A stretch of DNA of 20,475 bases from a virus. Of this stretch, positions 1 through 5,673 are shown in pieces. The first letter of the stretch is position 1; each line of letters opens with the position of its first letter. Location: positions 1 to 20,475 of the IMG/VR virus record IMGVR_UViG_3300032308_000947; one strand, 5' to 3'. Position numbers and translations under genes: made by a program. The notes below the pieces were generated by a model. It ran no database searches, had not been told where the DNA came from, and saw nothing but the letters and a program-made list of their open reading frames with translations.

Positions 1-16
1 GGTTGAGGTGTTTGAG

Positions 17-46
17 CCAAAGCAGTAGCCAAAAGAGGTCTAGGAT
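17..46 (+). promoter_or_regulatory. Candidate phage promoter, repeat copy 1, upstream of tRNA-Gly
   Basis: A 16-base word, ccaaagcagtagccaa (17-32), is followed by a TANNNT box, TAGGAT (41-46). The start point would lie near base 53, just before the tRNA at 57. The same 16 bases recur at 338-353 with a similar box, TAGGGT, at nearly the same distance. The repeat covers the -35 and spacer region and contains no TTGACA, so any recognition would be of a non-standard type. Promoter function is inference. Confidence 0.4.
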
Positions 47-56
47 GAGGTCATAT

Positions 57-132
57 GCGGATGTAGCGCAATTGGTAGCGCACCACCTTGCCAAGGTGGA
101 TGTTGCGAGTTCGAGTCTCGTCATCCGCTCCA
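57..132 (+). tRNA. tRNA-Gly (anticodon GCC)
   Basis: A complete cloverleaf can be folded. The acceptor stem pairs gcggatg (57-63) with catccgc (122-128). A D arm follows, then an anticodon stem ccacc/ggtgg around the loop ttgccaa, giving anticodon GCC, and a T arm with loop ttcgagt. The discriminator base is T129 and CCA (130-132) is encoded. No integrase gene is visible in the window, so nothing supports use as an attachment site. It probably supplements glycine decoding during infection. Confidence 0.95.
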
Positions 133-149
133 TTATATATAATAAGGCT

Positions 150-320
150 ATGGATCAGCAGTCACACCTATTTGATGAAATAAAGGCCAGTACACGCCTG
201 CAGATGGCCAAAGAGATAATTGAAGGAATTCAGGCGCTTAACATTGGTACGTACCTAGAGGCTCAGACTATAAACAGAGCAATTGAGGTAGTTAAGGGTA
301 CAACAGGAATTTCCCAATAA
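150..320 (+). CDS. Small helical protein of unknown function
   Basis: A 56-residue protein starting just after the tRNA, with a weak purine-rich stretch (aataagg) before the ATG. It is predicted mostly helical (ASTRLQMAKEIIEGIQALNI, then AQTINRAIEVV) with mixed charge and no Cys pair or membrane segment. The reading frame stays open back through the tRNA to base 3, but the tRNA makes a start upstream of 132 implausible; ATG at 150 is the first sensible start. No family is recognised. Confidence 0.55.
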   Translation: MDQQSHLFDEIKASTRLQMAKEIIEGIQALNIGTYLEAQTINRAIEVVKGTTGISQ

Positions 321-337
321 TTTTTTCTCAGTATTAA

Positions 338-366
338 CCAAAGCAGTAGCCAAGAGGGTATAGGGT
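338..366 (+). promoter_or_regulatory. Candidate phage promoter, repeat copy 2 (leaderless start)
   Basis: The word ccaaagcagtagccaa (338-353) repeats the copy at 17-32 exactly. TAGGGT (361-366) lies 9 nt after its cagtagcc core. The ATG of the next gene is at 374, 7 nt after the box, so the transcript would start at or next to the start codon, and no ribosome-binding site is seen. The repeated arrangement in front of two unrelated transcription units supports a regulatory role, but this is inference. Confidence 0.45.
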
Positions 367-373
367 TTATCCC

Positions 374-502
374 ATGAGTACTAATGACTGCGCCACTAAG
401 TGCGAATTTGATCTTGATATGGATGGTCAAGTAACTTGTGTTATGTGTGGTGCAAGAAACCCAACTTGGGGCAATTTACCACCAACTGAGTTTGAGGAGT
501 AG
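374..502 (+). CDS. Small CxxC zinc-ribbon-like protein
   Basis: A 42-residue ORF running from ATG 374 to TAG 502. It has Cys6 and Cys10 (C-x3-C), then Cys22 and Cys25 in VTCVMCGARNP, a plausible zinc knuckle of treble-clef or ribbon type. The C-terminus is acidic. There is no Shine-Dalgarno sequence; a TANNNT box sits 7 nt upstream, so the mRNA is probably leaderless. The next gene follows after 2 nt. It resembles the small zinc-binding protein at 3832-3996 in style (CxxC then N-T-x-W) but function is unknown. Confidence 0.6.
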   Translation: MSTNDCATKCEFDLDMDGQVTCVMCGARNPTWGNLPPTEFEE

Positions 503-504
503 TC

Positions 505-645
505 ATGTATCTATTTGGTCTAGAGTTGCGAAGAGATCGTCGTACTAAGGATGTAGTCATGGTCACCTGTTCCAGGTGCTCTAAGGACTATATGGTCTCC
601 GCAGACAATATGCGAGTTCCTAATTACTGTTCGAGTTGTAAATAA
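505..645 (+). CDS. Small two-CxxC zinc-binding protein
   Basis: A 46-residue ORF with two Cys pairs, TCSRCSKDY (residues 21-29) and YCSSCK at the very C-terminus, typical of a four-Cys zinc ribbon. The N-terminus is basic (ELRRDRRTK). It starts 2 nt after the preceding stop, implying a shared transcript. Such mini zinc ribbons are common in phage genomes and usually have no assigned role. Confidence 0.6.
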   Translation: MYLFGLELRRDRRTKDVVMVTCSRCSKDYMVSADNMRVPNYCSSCK

Positions 646-661
646 CTGATCGGAGAATCAA

Positions 662-832
662 ATGATCTTAATAACTGACTTCTTAGCCTTGACCTGCGTG
701 AGCGTTGTGGCCCTGTATATGTTGTGGTTCTCCCGTAAGAATAGTTCACCTGTATATAAGGTGATGAAAATTATGTCGGTGATTATCGCACTCCTCTGGA
801 TTACCGCCGCAATTCTTTATTCTCAGCAATAA
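662..832 (+). CDS. Small two-helix membrane protein
   Basis: A 56-residue ORF preceded by a purine-rich Shine-Dalgarno (cggaga, about 650-656). It has two hydrophobic segments, residues 2-22 and about 36-54, joined by a short basic loop containing SRKNSS. The second ends in ITAAILYSQQ. The size and two-helix hairpin shape would suit a small inner-membrane phage protein or holin-like protein, but no lysis gene is adjacent and no family is recognised. HNH gene begins 4 nt after the stop. Confidence 0.6.
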   Translation: MILITDFLALTCVSVVALYMLWFSRKNSSPVYKVMKIMSVIIALLWITAAILYSQQ

Positions 833-836
833 CTAG

Positions 837-1205
837 ATGCCCTACAAGGACAGGAAGTCCGATAAGGCTAAGGCGACGAGTAAAAAGGCAGGTAAGAAGT
901 ACTACCTTAAAAATAGAGGCGCCCAGTTAATCCGTAATAAGACCAAGAAGGATCAGATACGTGATTACATCCGTAAGTATAAAGAACATAGAGGCTGTAT
1001 GGATTGCGGCGTTAAATATCCTTATTATGTCTTAGATCTAGATCATCGAGATCCAAGTGATAAGAAGTTTACTCCAGCAGCACTACACAAGACAGGCAGT
1101 TGGGAGAAGATGATTAAAGAGATCCGCAAGTGCGATGTCGTATGTTCTAACTGTCATAGGCAGAGAACGCATCTGCGTGGCCACTATACCCACAAGAATG
1201 ATTAA
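837..1205 (+). CDS. HNH endonuclease, zinc-binding, free-standing
   Basis: A 122-residue protein. The first 50 residues are strongly basic and helical, suitable for DNA contact. The C-terminal half carries an HNH core: CMDCG (Cys54, Cys57), LDLDHRDP with Asp69-His70, then VVCSNCHRQRTH with Cys103, Asn105, Cys106 and His107. The two CxxC pairs are the structural zinc knuckle usual for this subgroup. It is shorter than HNH enzymes with extra domains, so it is a minimal nuclease. It may be a free-standing homing-type enzyme or a DNA-processing nuclease. It sits between small zinc proteins and the first paralogue of the 225-246 aa family. No clear ribosome-binding site is seen; coupling to the preceding gene (4 nt away) is likely. 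Confidence 0.85.
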   Translation: MPYKDRKSDKAKATSKKAGKKYYLKNRGAQLIRNKTKKDQIRDYIRKYKEHRGCMDCGVKYPYYVLDLDHRDPSDKKFTPAALHKTGSWEKMIKEIRKCDVVCSNCHRQRTHLRGHYTHKND

Positions 1206-1265
1206 TACTGAGAAATAAGGCTCATAATACTTTTGAAACTCGAAGAGTTAGTCAGTGGCTTATGG

Positions 1266-1271
1266 TAGGGT
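1266..1271 (+). promoter_or_regulatory. Candidate -10 box for a leaderless start at 1278
   Basis: TAGGGT is followed by exactly 6 nt (gggaat) and then the ATG at 1278. The same hexamer occurs 7 nt before the ATG at 374. The intervening ggg could alternatively serve as a weak ribosome-binding site, so the leaderless reading is not certain. Confidence 0.35.
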
Positions 1272-1277
1272 GGGAAT

Positions 1278-1955
1278 ATGGGCAAAAAAGTTAAAATTAT
1301 AAAATTTGAAAAGTTTCTACCTGAGTTTCTTGATTTACAATCAAGTAAACCTAATATCCCAAAATGGTATAAAGATCTACCAGAATATAATGGACCAGAT
1401 ATCTGGATAGATAAAAGCATAAAATTTTGTATGCCGTTTTTAGACTCTCTAACAAGTGGGTATATGATTCCCTTACAAGTTGATGTGCATGTAAAACAAA
1501 TTGATGGAAATCCCCTTTTTACTTGGGGTAATGGAAACCTTGAGATAGTACATATAAGATCAGAAAAAGATGCCTTTATTCCAGTTCCCCCTGGATACTC
1601 CTTACTAAAACCTGCTTGGAAATTACCGTTGGCTTTAGAATTACCAAAAGGATATAGCATGTTAGTAACACACCCTTTAAATCGTTTTGATCTTCCATTT
1701 ATTACCGTGAGTGCAATTATTGATGACTTTAAACAACCTAATGGAAGTATGCCTTTTATGATTAAAAAAGGTTTTGAAGGATTAATTGAGGCAGGAACAC
1801 CTATCGCTCAAATAATTCCTTTTAAAAGAGAAAATTGGAAAAAAGAAAATTCTCCAGGATTAAAGGAAGCGTCACTAGTAAATGGATTTAGAAGTATAGG
1901 TTCTCTACGAGGTTGGTATAAGCATACCTTTTGGAAACGAAAGACTTACGAATAA
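1278..1955 (+). CDS. Conserved phage protein, paralogue A (related to 7497-8237)
   Basis: A 225-residue protein with no signal peptide or membrane segment. It is clearly homologous to the minus-strand product at 7497-8237. Shared blocks, in order: P-x-W-(Y/W)-K near residue 30, C-M/T-P-hxDxLxSGY (about 50-60), a central beta-rich part with PPGYSLL / PLGYSNI, GYSMLVTHP (about 127-135), DLPF/DLPL, and a C-terminal signature KGFEGLIEAGTPIAQIIPFK followed by R-E/D-N-W-K. The pattern (P-x-GYS, then IxxGTPIxQxxPFKRxxW) is reminiscent of DUF6065-type proteins, but I hold that weakly. The fold is probably all-beta. No catalytic residues are evident. It stands alone upstream of the effector cassette, whose other side is bounded by its paralogue in opposite orientation. 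Confidence 0.7.
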   Translation: MGKKVKIIKFEKFLPEFLDLQSSKPNIPKWYKDLPEYNGPDIWIDKSIKFCMPFLDSLTSGYMIPLQVDVHVKQIDGNPLFTWGNGNLEIVHIRSEKDAFIPVPPGYSLLKPAWKLPLALELPKGYSMLVTHPLNRFDLPFITVSAIIDDFKQPNGSMPFMIKKGFEGLIEAGTPIAQIIPFKRENWKKENSPGLKEASLVNGFRSIGSLRGWYKHTFWKRKTYE

Positions 1956-1976
1956 TCGCCCTCTTTTAAATTTTTT

Positions 1977-2008
1977 GCAGTAGCCCCCCCTAGACAGTAG
2001 CCATAATG
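1977..2008 (+). promoter_or_regulatory. Doubled cagtagcc repeat upstream of the effector operon
   Basis: Two copies of cagtagcc (1978-1985 and 1995-2002) are separated by ccccctaga; a run of seven C (1984-1990) overlaps the first. CATAAT (2003-2008) lies 17 nt after the first copy, so it could act as a -10 box with the first copy at -35. The same core precedes the transcription units at 57 and 374, and I do not see it in the rest of the window. A regulatory role for the cassette is inference. Confidence 0.4.
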
Positions 2009-2021
2009 TCACAATACATTC

Positions 2022-2537
2022 ATGGCCAGATATGCAGAATTCCAAGACTCAGCAGGAAGACACTACGTTGAGCACGATATGCCTGAAGAGACGGCATACA
2101 AGCATCCAATTCGTTCCTACGGTGATGCACGTCGTCTTTCTGTATATGATCCAAAAGATTCAACGCCAAGAACAGTTGATCCAAAAGGTGGCGGAGTTAG
2201 AGAGAATCCAAAGGGTGAACCAGGATTAGTTGGTTACTCAGATTTCTATCGTGAGCCTGTTCGTGATTCTGGTATTACATTTGTAACTAAAGATCAAAAA
2301 GGCAATGAGGTACGTGAGAAATCAAAGCCAATTGCAGATACTAATATCGGCTACATGCGTGTACATGAGCAGTATAAAGGCGGAGGAATTGGCCGCCAGA
2401 TGTTTGATTACATGCACAAGACAACTCCAGAAGGATCAATCCTAAATGTAGGCAAGGCAGCATCTAATGAGACTCTACATATGTCTGAGAAGTTAAAGAA
2501 AGAGAAGCCAGATTCAATCAAGTATAAGTTGTTCTAA
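2022..2537 (+). CDS. GNAT-family N-acetyltransferase-like protein
   Basis: A 171-residue protein. Residues 109-131 fit GNAT motif A: a beta-strand (IGYMRVHEQY) followed by the acetyl-CoA pyrophosphate loop Q117-Y-K-G-G-G-I-G and helix RQMFDYM. Downstream, LNVGKAASNETLHMSEKL resembles the beta-5/helix region with an Asn and a following amphipathic helix. The first 100 residues are polar, Pro/Gly/Lys-rich and not recognisable, so the substrate-binding half is atypical. No Shine-Dalgarno precedes ATG 2022. It overlaps the next gene by one base (TAATG), making it first in a coupled operon. The substrate cannot be told from sequence; host protein acetylation is one possibility given the neighbours. 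Confidence 0.7.
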   Translation: MARYAEFQDSAGRHYVEHDMPEETAYKHPIRSYGDARRLSVYDPKDSTPRTVDPKGGGVRENPKGEPGLVGYSDFYREPVRDSGITFVTKDQKGNEVREKSKPIADTNIGYMRVHEQYKGGGIGRQMFDYMHKTTPEGSILNVGKAASNETLHMSEKLKKEKPDSIKYKLF

Positions 2538-2995
2538 TGGCCGCTGAAGATAATCTTTCTATAGCGTTATTTCATGGAACTATGCAAAAGTTTAAAAAGG
2601 GAGATATCATTCGTCCTGCTGCTCAACTAAACCAAGAAAGTAATTGGGGTTATGCACCTCATAGTTCTGCTTTTGCAACTGAGCATTTAGGGACTGCAAA
2701 GTTCTTTGCAAACAGTAGTTACATAAAAGAGTCATCTCCTAGTTTTGAAGAATCACAAAATATGAGTGTTAAAGAGTTTATTAGTAAATTACCTAAATCT
2801 AAACCAAGAATAGACCGAGTCTATGAGGTAGAGCCACTAGGTCCTACAAAATTAAAGAATCTATCTAAAAGTAGAGCAAAGAATGCTGAAGCAATTGTAG
2901 AACATTCAAGCACCGAAGGTTTTAAAGTTAAAAAGCAAGTGTGGAGAAAACCACGCACAGATAATGATGTACCACGACCAAAGGGGTTAAATTGA
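2537..2995 (+). CDS. Arr-type ADP-ribosyltransferase-like protein 1
   Basis: A 152-residue protein resembling rifampin ADP-ribosyltransferase (Arr) in overall plan. After the N-terminal leader MAAEDNLS come LFHGTMQKFKKGDIIRP (residues 11-27; His13 would be the NAD-binding His), SSAFATEHLGTAKFFA (about 43-58; Arr has YFTA here, so the usual Tyr is Phe46), VYEVEPLGP (95-103, matching VY-x-VEPTG of Arr) and HSSTEGFKV near the end, where Arr has a similar strand. The acidic residue that follows VEPTG in Arr (DDPN region) is not apparent. The fold call is well supported; enzymatic activity is doubtful. A 27-residue insertion rich in Ser/Lys separates the second and third motifs. It overlaps its neighbours on both sides. 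Confidence 0.7.
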   Translation: MAAEDNLSIALFHGTMQKFKKGDIIRPAAQLNQESNWGYAPHSSAFATEHLGTAKFFANSSYIKESSPSFEESQNMSVKEFISKLPKSKPRIDRVYEVEPLGPTKLKNLSKSRAKNAEAIVEHSSTEGFKVKKQVWRKPRTDNDVPRPKGLN

Positions 2996-3303
2996 GTAAC
3001 CTCTCCCAACAGCAATTCGGCCCCATGTACCATGGCACTCGTGCAGATGTAAGTGGTGGCTTTATATTTCCTGCTGTCACTGAAGGTGAAGGCCGTATGG
3101 CTCGTGCATGGGCTACAAGTGATCCAGGACAAGCAAGATTTTTTGGCGAGACTAAGATGCCAAAAGGCGCTGAGAAGAATCCAGTGAAAGTTTACAAGGT
3201 AGAACCAGTTAGCAAGGAAGTTAAAGAAGAATCTGGGAACATAGAGGGTGAACGCTTCTATTCCTCCCCTCACGGGTTTATGATTACTGGAGAACACAAA
3301 TGA
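2992..3303 (+). CDS. Arr-type ADP-ribosyltransferase-like protein 2 (short)
   Basis: A 103-residue protein with a TTG start overlapping the previous stop (TTGA). The start is supported by the leader SNLSQQQF, shared with later genes. Then MYHGTRADVSGG (His14), ARAWATSDPGQARFFGE (37-53), VKVYKVEPVS (65-74) and RFYSSPHGFMITGE (88-101). The last segment closely parallels the C-terminal strand of Arr. It is shorter than Arr (about 140 aa), with compact loops. As in the preceding gene, the Tyr of the H-Y-D/E triad is replaced, here by Trp or Ala in AWAT. It may be a divergent enzyme or a non-catalytic NAD/ADP-ribose binder. Confidence 0.68.
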   Translation: MSNLSQQQFGPMYHGTRADVSGGFIFPAVTEGEGRMARAWATSDPGQARFFGETKMPKGAEKNPVKVYKVEPVSKEVKEESGNIEGERFYSSPHGFMITGEHK

Positions 3304-3431
3304 GCGCCAAATACTCACGTAGCGAACCATTTAACAAGATGCAGATTAAAGATGGCTGGATAGTCATCATGCGAAAAGATGGCACAGTTAAATCACGCCT
3401 TGAGCCATACCGACCAAAGGTTAAAAAATAA
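3300..3431 (+). CDS. Small basic protein of unknown function
   Basis: A 43-residue ORF. Its ATG overlaps the preceding TGA (ATGA) and its TAA overlaps the next ATG by one base (TAATG), a strong argument that it is translated. It is basic, with a beta-hairpin-like centre, IKDGWIVIMRKDGTVKSR, and ends PYRPKVKK. The hairpin with GW...DGT resembles short beta-rich DNA- or protein-binding modules, but no family is recognised. Confidence 0.6.
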   Translation: MSAKYSRSEPFNKMQIKDGWIVIMRKDGTVKSRLEPYRPKVKK

Positions 3432-3835
3432 TGTATGAGTATCGTGTAAAGAAGGTTAACAAGATAGTTGATGGCGATACTATTGATGTTGATATTGATC
3501 TAGGCTTTGCCGTCTCATTTACACAGCGGGTTCGTCTTGCAGGTATTGACACACCTGAGAGCCGAACAACTGATCTGAAAGAAAAAGCCCTCGGCTTGGA
3601 AGTAAAAGAGAAAATTAAAAAAGAAATAGCGGCGGCGAAAGATATCGTCATTAAGACAGAGAAGCCAGACTCATCAGAGAAGTACGGAAGAATCCTAGGT
3701 TGGCTATTCTTAGACGGTGCAGATGTGTCGCTTAATCAGAAACTAATCAATGAAGGTTATGCTTGGACATATGGTGGCGGCACGAAGATTAAAGATTTTG
3801 ATGAATTAATAGCAAAGAGACAGGTGAACCCATGA
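3431..3835 (+). CDS. Staphylococcal-nuclease-like (SNase) endonuclease
   Basis: A 134-residue thermonuclease-family protein covering the whole OB-fold domain. Motifs: KIVDGDTIDVDIDLG (residues 11-25), VRLAGIDTPESR (34-45), and KYGRILGWLF (84-93). The catalytic residues known for the family are all present: Arg35, Glu43 and Arg87, with Ca2+ ligands Asp21, Asp40 and Thr41. LNQKLINEGYAW (101-112) matches the conserved C-terminal helix. There is no signal peptide, so the enzyme would act in the host cytoplasm or inside the virion rather than be secreted. It should cleave DNA or RNA with Ca2+. It sits between effector-like genes and overlaps its neighbours, so host nucleic acid degradation is a reasonable inference. 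Confidence 0.9.
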   Translation: MYEYRVKKVNKIVDGDTIDVDIDLGFAVSFTQRVRLAGIDTPESRTTDLKEKALGLEVKEKIKKEIAAAKDIVIKTEKPDSSEKYGRILGWLFLDGADVSLNQKLINEGYAWTYGGGTKIKDFDELIAKRQVNP

Positions 3836-3996
3836 CGACTATGTGTGAGCATGTCTACAAGAGTATGGGCGTAACGCTGTGCCCTAAGTGCGGCCTCGAC
3901 ACTAACGACACTAATTGGGATAAACAAAACAACTTAATGAAGCAATGGCATATAGATAATCCTAATGCTAAGTATGCGGGATGGATGTCAATATGA
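3832..3996 (+). CDS. Small zinc-ribbon-like protein
   Basis: A 54-residue ORF overlapping the preceding and following stop/start codons (ATGA at both ends). It contains CEH near the N-terminus (Cys5, His7) and LCPKCGLDTND (Cys17, Cys20), a plausible Cys/His zinc site, followed by WDKQNNLMKQWHIDNPNAKY. The C-terminal half resembles short conserved segments in other phage mini-proteins but I cannot name it. Confidence 0.6.
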   Translation: MTTMCEHVYKSMGVTLCPKCGLDTNDTNWDKQNNLMKQWHIDNPNAKYAGWMSI

Positions 3997-4226
3997 GTTC
4001 AAAGAAGTGGATTCCACATCCAACAGATAAGTGGCAAGTTGACTGGCACTCCCTTAAGTATCATAAGCATGCCATGACTTTTGAAGAGTCTAATGCATTT
4101 ATGTCTACACCTAATGAAGATGGCTCACATAAGAGTCGTCTTGATTTTCACAAACACCTACATGATCAAGAAAAATTTGGCCTCGGCGAGCCTCATGATC
4201 ACTTTACTCCCAAGGATAAGAAATGA
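3993..4226 (+). CDS. Small His-rich hydrophilic protein, unknown
   Basis: A 77-residue ORF from ATG 3993, chosen because it makes an ATGA overlap with the previous gene like its neighbours; an in-frame ATG at 3981 would add four residues. It is rich in His, Lys and Asp, with a conserved-looking block WHSLKYHKHAMTFEESNAFM and an end FHKHLHDQEKFGLGEPHDHF. Eleven histidines could bind metal, but no known motif is present. No membrane segment or signal is seen. Confidence 0.6.
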   Translation: MSSKKWIPHPTDKWQVDWHSLKYHKHAMTFEESNAFMSTPNEDGSHKSRLDFHKHLHDQEKFGLGEPHDHFTPKDKK

Positions 4227-4477
4227 AGAAGAAGGGTTTTTCAAAGAGTGGTTATTCTAGATCTTCTTACGGAAAAAAATCCGTTCAGGAAAGGTTTAAG
4301 GTTAAAGATGTGAATGAAGAGGGTGGTCCTGACTTTATTTCTGCATGGGTTAATAACAACTTAAATAAGACACAGATGTCTAATGCTGAGGGAATTAAAG
4401 ATTTGATGCAAGGACCAAAATTAGGTTACAACGTGAAGAAGCGCAAAACATCTGAACCAAAGGAAGAAGATGAGTAA
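4223..4477 (+). CDS. Small charged protein, unknown
   Basis: An 84-residue ORF overlapping the previous stop (ATGA). The N-terminus is Lys/Ser/Gly/Tyr-rich (KKKGFSKSGYSRSSYGKK) and probably disordered; a helical centre (PDFISAWVNNNLNKTQMSNA) follows and the C-terminus is charged (KKRKTSEPKEEDE). The next gene starts 8 nt before its stop, and its purine-rich aaaggaagaag is the ribosome-binding site for that gene. No family is recognised. Confidence 0.6.
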   Translation: MKKKGFSKSGYSRSSYGKKSVQERFKVKDVNEEGGPDFISAWVNNNLNKTQMSNAEGIKDLMQGPKLGYNVKKRKTSEPKEEDE

Positions 4478-4859
4478 TCTATCTCCTAAACAATTTCATG
4501 TATTTCGTGGGTTACAAACTAATGCCTCTGGAATACAAAAAAATATACTGGGAGTTCATTGGACTGATAACCCAGATGTAGCAGAAGATTTTGGAAGTGG
4601 CAAGGGTCTAGGCGGCTATGCAAGTCATCGTGCATCTTATAAAGGTCCCTACTCGGTTATACACGCAACAACAACCAAAAATGCCGTAGAAAGAAACCCA
4701 AAGAAATTACAGACCTATGACATTGCTATGGATGCCGAAGAAGATGAGGTACCTTTAAAAGAAAACGTTAAAGTTAAAGTTCACTCAATAACAACCGTGC
4801 ATCCTAATAAACGTGAAAGAATGCGCCGATATAAAACTCCACGAGAGATGACTACATGA
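4470..4859 (+). CDS. R-S-E type ADP-ribosyltransferase-like protein 1
   Basis: A 129-residue protein with leader MSNLSPKQFH. The pattern matches arginine-ADP-ribosyltransferase-like domains: strand 1 VFRGL with Arg13; LGVHWTDNPDVAEDFG (residues 28-42) in place of the S-T-S strand, followed by the usual helix; SVIHATTTKNAV; and E91-D92-E93 in EEDEVPLKENVKVKVHSI, equivalent to the catalytic ExE loop and the final strand. The tail reads RRYKTPREM. It is shorter than typical 150-200 aa catalytic domains, but the three NAD/catalytic positions are in the right order. It shares this plan with the next two genes. Likely activity is transfer of ADP-ribose to a host protein; the target is unknown. Confidence 0.7.
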   Translation: MSNLSPKQFHVFRGLQTNASGIQKNILGVHWTDNPDVAEDFGSGKGLGGYASHRASYKGPYSVIHATTTKNAVERNPKKLQTYDIAMDAEEDEVPLKENVKVKVHSITTVHPNKRERMRRYKTPREMTT

Positions 4860-5209
4860 GTAACTTATCTCCTAAACAGTTTCATACTCTTTATCGTGGT
4901 TTAAGTTTTACTACAGATGTAAAAAAACCCCTCGGCATGCACTGGACAGATGATCCAGAGAGAGCCGTTGGCTTTGCAAGAAATCCTATTCGGCGAGGAC
5001 CTGGCGTTGTAATTGAAGGACAAGTGGCTAAGAGGAGTCGTGAGACTCGCTCTGATGTATTACAGAAAAATCAAGTATATGACGAGTATTGGGAGAATGA
5101 AGTTCCTGTTAAGAAGGGCAGCACCGTCCACGTAACTGCTGTTACTAAGTTAAGTGATAACCGAGATCGCACACGCACATACAATCCACCAAGGAAGTGG
5201 AAAGCATAA
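4856..5209 (+). CDS. R-S-E type ADP-ribosyltransferase-like protein 2
   Basis: A 117-residue paralogue of its neighbours, beginning with the identical leader MSNLSPKQFH. Motifs: LYRGL with Arg14, LGMHWTDDPERAVGFA (residues 26-41), VVIEGQVAKRS, then E80-N81-E82 in YWENEVPVKKGSTVHVTAV, and tail RTRTYNPPRKWKA. It is the most compact of the three. ATGA overlap with the preceding gene and a TAATG junction with the next. Catalytic residues Arg, Thr and ExE are all retained. Confidence 0.7.
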   Translation: MSNLSPKQFHTLYRGLSFTTDVKKPLGMHWTDDPERAVGFARNPIRRGPGVVIEGQVAKRSRETRSDVLQKNQVYDEYWENEVPVKKGSTVHVTAVTKLSDNRDRTRTYNPPRKWKA

Positions 5210-5673
5210 TGGCTGCTGAAGATAACTTATCTAAACAACAATGGAATCAGTCAGAATTAACTTTTCAAGTACACCGTGGTGTAACTCGTAAGTTTAAAAA
5301 AGATGCGCCACTTGGAATGCACTGGTCAGCAGATCCTCAAGTAGCAAGAAGATTTGCTGGATCCTTTGGCACCGTCATGCATGCCGAAGTTCCTATCAGT
5401 GCTGTAGAGATGAACACTCAAAAACTAAGTCGTGCTCAAGTTGATTTAAGAGATAAAGCAATGAAACGTCCAGAAAAAGAAGTTCCAGTTAAACCTGGCG
5501 CAAAAGTAAAAGTTACAGGTATCTCTGGACCTGAAGCAGATCCTGTTACAGGTAATTGGAATGGATTAAGAAGAAATGATTCTCCAACCTTCTCTTCTTG
5601 GGTAGCAGGTAAAGACAGCAAACGTCCTGCAAGAAAACGCACATATAAAAATCCTAAAGAGATGCAAGCATGA
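5209..5673 (+). CDS. R-S-E type ADP-ribosyltransferase-like protein 3
   Basis: A 154-residue paralogue. The ATG at 5209 is chosen over a GTG 12 nt upstream because it overlaps the previous TAA by one base and gives the leader MAAEDNLSKQQW, matching MAAEDNLS of the gene at 2537. Motifs: VHRGV with Arg23, LGMHWSADPQVARRFA (35-50), VMHAEVPISAVEMN, E89-K90-E91 in PEKEVPVKPGAKVKVTGI, and tail RTYKNPKEMQA. A roughly 30-residue insertion (residues 107-139) separates the ExE strand from the tail and is absent from the two shorter paralogues. The R, S and ExE residues are intact. Confidence 0.72.
   Translation: MAAEDNLSKQQWNQSELTFQVHRGVTRKFKKDAPLGMHWSADPQVARRFAGSFGTVMHAEVPISAVEMNTQKLSRAQVDLRDKAMKRPEKEVPVKPGAKVKVTGISGPEADPVTGNWNGLRRNDSPTFSSWVAGKDSKRPARKRTYKNPKEMQA

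Noticed and set aside
57-132. tRNA-Gly as a prophage attachment site
   Set aside because: No integrase or duplicated tRNA end is found in the window; the complete tRNA with CCA and a promoter-like element suggests a functional phage tRNA.
3-149. Upstream extension of the ORF ending at 320
   Set aside because: The extension runs through the tRNA-Gly at 57-132 on the same strand; the frame is open by chance, so the start at 150 was used.
1202-1660. 152-codon minus-strand frame
   Set aside because: It is antisense to the well-supported paralogue A, has no family features and no ribosome-binding site.
2821-3330. 169-codon minus-strand frame
   Set aside because: It lies opposite two Arr-like genes and a small gene that have protein motifs and tight junctions; its translation has no recognisable features.
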